A stretch of DNA of 7,889 bases, from the NCBI GenBank assembly GCA_020344435.1, contig CP070826.1, positions 179,314 to 187,202 of the forward strand, read 5' to 3'. The position numbers were made by a program, and so were the translations under genes. The stretch's first letter is position 1. Each line of letters starts with the position of its first letter. The notes under the pieces were generated by a model. It saw nothing but the letters and a program-made list of their open reading frames with translations. It was not told the DNA's origin and did no database searches. Positions 5,402-7,889 of the stretch are shown one piece after another. Origin of the DNA: Candidatus Bathyarchaeota archaeon (GTDB lineage: Archaea; Thermoproteota; Bathyarchaeia; Bathyarchaeales; Bathyarchaeaceae).

Positions 5402-5415
5402 AGTTATATCTCTGT
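5402..5415 (-). promoter_or_regulatory. putative promoter of the metallophosphoesterase gene
   Basis: On the minus strand CACAGAGATATAAC contains a TATA-like GATATAAC centred about 28 bp before the GTG start, the spacing typical of leaderless archaeal transcripts. Confidence 0.45.
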
Positions 5416-5464
5416 GGAAAGAATTGCCACTGTAATGAACTTCACATACGTGCAGGTTATCGCT

Positions 5465-5471
5465 CAAAAAT
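5465..5471 (-). terminator. possible U-tract terminator after the IMPase-family gene
   Basis: Read on the minus strand, ATTTTTG follows the TAG stop of the IMPase-family gene within 5 nt. A five-T run right after a stop is compatible with archaeal U-tract termination. The separate promoter of the next gene agrees with a transcript end here. Confidence 0.3.
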
Positions 5472-5473
5472 CT

Positions 5474-6280
5474 CTAGACTGAGCTTCTTCTGATAGCTCT
5501 ATGGAGCTGTTTGTTGCTTGCAGCTATGAATGAAACTGTTTGGGTGGGGGTTAATGAGGCATTTAGTTCCTTTCCCTCCGGAGTAGTCATTGTTCCGCCT
5601 GCTTCGAGTAGGATGAGGTAACTTGCAGCTACATCTGTGACTCGTAGTTTGCCTCTCATGTCGATGAAGGCATCCGTCGTACCGTCAGCCACGTAGCAGA
5701 TTTCGAGTGCATTTGCTCCTAGATGTCGGAGATGACTCGCTTTTTTGAGTATGCCCATGAATGAAGTTTCGAATTCCTTCCTCCTAGGTGTGCCCAAGTC
5801 AATGCCAATTACTGCGTCCTTCAGTGAGGATTCTGTGGAGGGTTTGATTCTCTGGTCGTTTCGATACGCGCCTCGACCGAGTATTGCAGTGTACGTGATG
5901 TTGTGGAGTATGTCAGACACTAGCGCCTTGTCTATGTCACTGATATTTCTTGTTTCTGATGCTGCTAGGGATGTGGCTACAAAGGGTAATCCGCGGATTG
6001 CGTTTGTTGTGCCATCTATCGGGTCTGTTGTGAGATAGTACGCAGAGGGGTTTCTGCCGATTCTTTTGGTTCCCGATTCTTCACTGATGAGCGTGCATGA
6101 TGCGTTGTTTTTCTCCAAGGTTTCAATCAGGGCTTTCTCGGCGATTAGGTCGATTTCTTTCATCTGGTCCCCACCGGCGCCCTTACCATATGTCTTGGCA
6201 GCTTCTGGTTTTGCAAAGAGAGGGAGAACTTTCTCTCTTATCTGCTGGGCACATTCTATGAGGAGCGGTAACCCTTCCAT
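5474..6280 (-). CDS. inositol monophosphatase / fructose-1,6-bisphosphatase family enzyme
   Basis: A metal-dependent, lithium-sensitive-type phosphatase of the IMPase superfamily. All metal-site motifs are present: GDQMKEIDLIAEK (37-49), LISEESG with E67 (64-70), DPIDGTTN with D86 and D89 (86-93), and VTDVAAS with D216 (214-220). Archaeal members commonly act on both inositol-1-phosphate and fructose-1,6-bisphosphate, so a role in inositol lipid or solute synthesis or in gluconeogenesis is plausible; the sequence alone does not decide. The length of 268 residues is normal. The third motif lacks the usual tryptophan (VTD instead of WD), a common variation in archaeal homologues. The start is ATG at 6280 with GGAGG about 10 nt upstream. 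Neighbours in the same direction are tiaS upstream and the phosphoesterase gene downstream, each separated by about 90 bp, so all three may be transcribed separately. Confidence 0.9.
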   Translation of the reverse strand: MEGLPLLIECAQQIREKVLPLFAKPEAAKTYGKGAGGDQMKEIDLIAEKALIETLEKNNASCTLISEESGTKRIGRNPSAYYLTTDPIDGTTNAIRGLPFVATSLAASETRNISDIDKALVSDILHNITYTAILGRGAYRNDQRIKPSTESSLKDAVIGIDLGTPRRKEFETSFMGILKKASHLRHLGANALEICYVADGTTDAFIDMRGKLRVTDVAASYLILLEAGGTMTTPEGKELNASLTPTQTVSFIAASNKQLHRAIRRSSV

Positions 6281-6315
6281 CCTTCCTCAGCCTCCTACAC
6301 TGAAAGCCTCTTTGT

Positions 6316-6328
6316 CCCTTTTTAACAT
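6316..6328 (-). promoter_or_regulatory. possible promoter of the IMPase-family gene
   Basis: On the minus strand ATGTTAAAAAGGG is the only A/T-rich candidate in the 91-bp gap after tiaS. It would start transcription near 6295, leaving a short leader that includes GGAGG before the ATG at 6280. The match is weak, and read-through from tiaS is also possible. Confidence 0.3.
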
Positions 6329-6371
6329 GAGCGGTGAAGCCATGTATGGATTCGAAGAAGCTTAGATGCAC

Positions 6372-7700
6372 TCATGGATAGTGCCATTCTCTAATCATCT
6401 TCTGGGGTGCGTTTGAGTTTTCTCGCCCATACCGGCACTGAGGCTTGGTCAAGTGCCTCTGTGATCGTGGAGAGGCTATGTACAGTCCCGTCTCAAAATT
6501 CTGGCTCAATTCAACAATCACTTTCTCCAGTCTCGATGATCGAAAGCCGCAATTCTCACACCTGAAGCCTTTCCCAAAGCCCATAGACTTCATTCGCTTG
6601 CGGCATCTAAGACACTTTGGATTATGGAGAGCAACCCTTGGAGTCTTCTCTATAATTCGTAGTTTCTCCAAGTTGACTGTCATCTGATGTGTTGGTGAAG
6701 CGGGTCGAATGCCACCGTAAGCTTCGACAAAGTCCCCCTTAATCAGCTTTCTTGCGACTGTCTGAAGAGTGCCTGTCGGTCTGTAGGCTGCACAGTCCAT
6801 CTTCCCAGTTCTGTCTTGCAGCATAAATATAACGTGTCCTCCGGCGATTACCTTTGGATCTTCTGCCACTAACCCACTAACAATCAAGGGGGCGAAAGGT
6901 CTCGCTTGAGCTATCGAGCTAACTCTCCGAAGATGAGCATCAGTTCCGTGATTTGTTCGGAAGACAACCCATCGCTCAATTGGCTCATCCGAACGAACAA
7001 TCCTGTGGGCTTCTATGATGGCTTTTGGATTTTCTCCTCGGATTCCATATAGTATGGGATCTGAACCGCGGGGTGTTATGAGTGTTCGTTCTGTCTCTGG
7101 GTCTACATTGTTGAATGTTAATGGAGAGGTCTTATCATTCATTTCAGCGATTGAGGACTCTTCTATTCTGCGGGGAGTACCACGATTCTCTAGCGCTCGG
7201 TACGCGATGAGCTCGTAAGTGTGGTCCCCTTCAAGAGCTTCTCCTATCGCAGCCAAACCTCCGATGATGCCCCTTCCCCTCTTGAAACCTACGGCCTCAG
7301 CATCGAATTTGTTAACGATCCTCAGAGCAGTCCTTATCCTCACCAATCCCTGAATAGTCTTCTTCGCGAAGGCTTTGATCTGCTCTGGAACGTGATTCAG
7401 GAGGAAGACTATGCCCGGATCTGTGCCTTCATACCCAAGATCTGAATTCTCGTGAATAGCCTTAATGACGGTCTCCCTGATCTCTTCCACAGATTCCTGT
7501 TTGCATTTGATTCTGAGACATAGGGCGCCGTTGCCTCGAGTCTTCCATGGAACATTTGGGTTGAGTCGAACAAGATTTGGATAGTCAGTGAACGAAGCGC
7601 CAAGTTCCTTGAGTTTCTGAACTAGTATCGCCGCTATATAGGTCGTACAGCCAGTTGTGGGCGAATCAGTGTCATCAAATCCAATGTGCATCTTGGGCAT
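6372..7700 (-). CDS. tiaS: tRNA(Ile2) 2-agmatinylcytidine synthetase TiaS
   Basis: TiaS joins agmatine to C34 of the CAU-anticodon isoleucine tRNA, using ATP, so that it reads AUA instead of AUG. The modification is archaeal and essential in the species tested. The 442 residues show the full domain order. First comes the kinase-like domain with HIGFDDTDSPTTGCT (5-19) and KRGRGIIGGLAAIGEALEGD (140-159). Then come a ferredoxin-like domain around WVVFRTNHGTDAHL (244-257) and an OB-fold with VSGLVAEDPKVIAGGHVIF (274-292) and DRTGKMDCAAYRPTG (296-310). A zinc ribbon follows with C363/C366 (CLRC) and C381/C384 (CENC), then the C-terminal SQRHLTKPQCR. The ATG at 7698-7700 is preceded by GGTG. A second ATG three codons in (MHIGFDD) matches the start of some homologues. 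A tail of about 20 residues after the conserved end looks unstructured. Confidence 0.95.
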   Translation of the reverse strand: MPKMHIGFDDTDSPTTGCTTYIAAILVQKLKELGASFTDYPNLVRLNPNVPWKTRGNGALCLRIKCKQESVEEIRETVIKAIHENSDLGYEGTDPGIVFLLNHVPEQIKAFAKKTIQGLVRIRTALRIVNKFDAEAVGFKRGRGIIGGLAAIGEALEGDHTYELIAYRALENRGTPRRIEESSIAEMNDKTSPLTFNNVDPETERTLITPRGSDPILYGIRGENPKAIIEAHRIVRSDEPIERWVVFRTNHGTDAHLRRVSSIAQARPFAPLIVSGLVAEDPKVIAGGHVIFMLQDRTGKMDCAAYRPTGTLQTVARKLIKGDFVEAYGGIRPASPTHQMTVNLEKLRIIEKTPRVALHNPKCLRCRKRMKSMGFGKGFRCENCGFRSSRLEKVIVELSQNFETGLYIASPRSQRHLTKPQCRYGRENSNAPQKMIREWHYP

Positions 7701-7760
7701 TAGCGCCTAGCACCCACTTCTGAGAAGAGCTGACTGATAATGAGCCTTAACTGATGAAGG

Positions 7761-7773
7761 TACATAAAAAGAG
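7761..7773 (-). promoter_or_regulatory. putative promoter of tiaS
   Basis: On the minus strand CTCTTTTTATGTA contains a TATA-like TTTTTATG about 65 bp before the tiaS ATG, predicting initiation near 7740 and a leader of about 40 nt. The same T-run lies just after the Lrp-type stop and could also act as that gene's U-tract terminator. Confidence 0.4.
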
Positions 7774-7784
7774 AAGGAGACAGG

Positions 7785-7889
7785 TTAAGGTTCCTCAATC
7801 ACTATCATGGTCAAGGTAGATCGAACCTTGTCTAAGCGTCGGATGTGCCAGGTTACGATTTCCTTCAGCTTATCCATGCTCTCAGCCCC
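7785..7889 (-). CDS. C-terminal fragment of an Lrp/AsnC-family regulator (5' end outside the window)
   Basis: Read on the minus strand, an open frame enters from the window edge and ends in TAA at 7785-7787, giving 34 residues. It includes MDKLKEIVTWHIRRLDKVR followed by STLTMIVIEEP. This matches the end of the Lrp/AsnC ligand-binding (RAM) domain, where a helix leads to a 'v.sT.TmiVi' strand. Such proteins either regulate transcription of amino-acid metabolism genes through an N-terminal helix-turn-helix or are stand-alone RAM proteins. The DNA-binding part is not in the window, so which type this is cannot be said. It lies 84 bp upstream of tiaS in the same direction. Confidence 0.65.
   Translation of the reverse strand, partial: GAESMDKLKEIVTWHIRRLDKVRSTLTMIVIEEP

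Noticed and set aside
1..7889. Search by eye for CRISPR arrays, insertion sequences, tRNA or rRNA genes, C/D-box guide RNAs and defence genes
   Set aside because: No regular repeat-spacer pattern, terminal inverted repeats, transposase motifs, cloverleaf with a TTCRANNC-type arm, or clear paired C/D boxes were found. The genes are core archaeal functions.

Overview
The window is archaeal chromosome and carries only information-processing and housekeeping genes. RNA polymerase subunit Rpo11/L, exosome subunit Csl4, transcription factor S, an archaeal Dph2, TiaS and a DUF99 protein are all diagnostic of Archaea. AT-rich TATA-like boxes sit about 28-50 bp upstream of many starts, and GTG and TTG starts are used alongside ATG. 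Gene content and sequence feel are closest to Thermoproteota/Bathyarchaeia-like lineages, but the lineage is inference, since no rRNA or other phylogenetic marker was compared.

Plus strand, 1-3018: the tail of an unidentified gene (1-111) is followed by a possible 27-codon ORF. Next is dph2 (diphthamide on elongation factor 2), overlapped by a METTL5-like N6-adenine RNA methyltransferase. After a 236-bp gap with its own promoter come a possible 31-codon ORF, csl4 (exosome cap) and rpo11 (RNA polymerase L), closely packed. The small ORF joins csl4 through an ATGA stop/start overlap.

Minus strand, 3024-3398: a small archaeal RNase III-like protein ends 5 bp from the rpo11 stop, so the two are convergent. 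It is divergent from a plus-strand DUF99 (endonuclease V-like fold) gene, and two back-to-back TATA boxes lie between them. tfs (transcript-cleavage factor S) follows DUF99 from a TATA box that overlaps the DUF99 stop codon.

Minus strand, 4528-7889: this half reads right to left. It holds the truncated C-terminus of an Lrp/AsnC-type regulator, then tiaS (agmatidine at C34 of the AUA-reading tRNA-Ile), an inositol-monophosphatase/FBPase-family enzyme and a SbcD-related metallophosphoesterase. Each of the last three appears to have its own promoter.

Taken together, the genes cover transcription (Rpo11, TFS), RNA decay (Csl4, RNase III-like), and translation fidelity or modification (Dph2, METTL5-like, TiaS). 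I see no insertion sequence, CRISPR array, tRNA or rRNA gene, phage gene or defence cassette, and no convincing new multi-gene system. The most open points are the two tiny ORFs and the altered active-site positions in the RNase III-like and DUF99 proteins.
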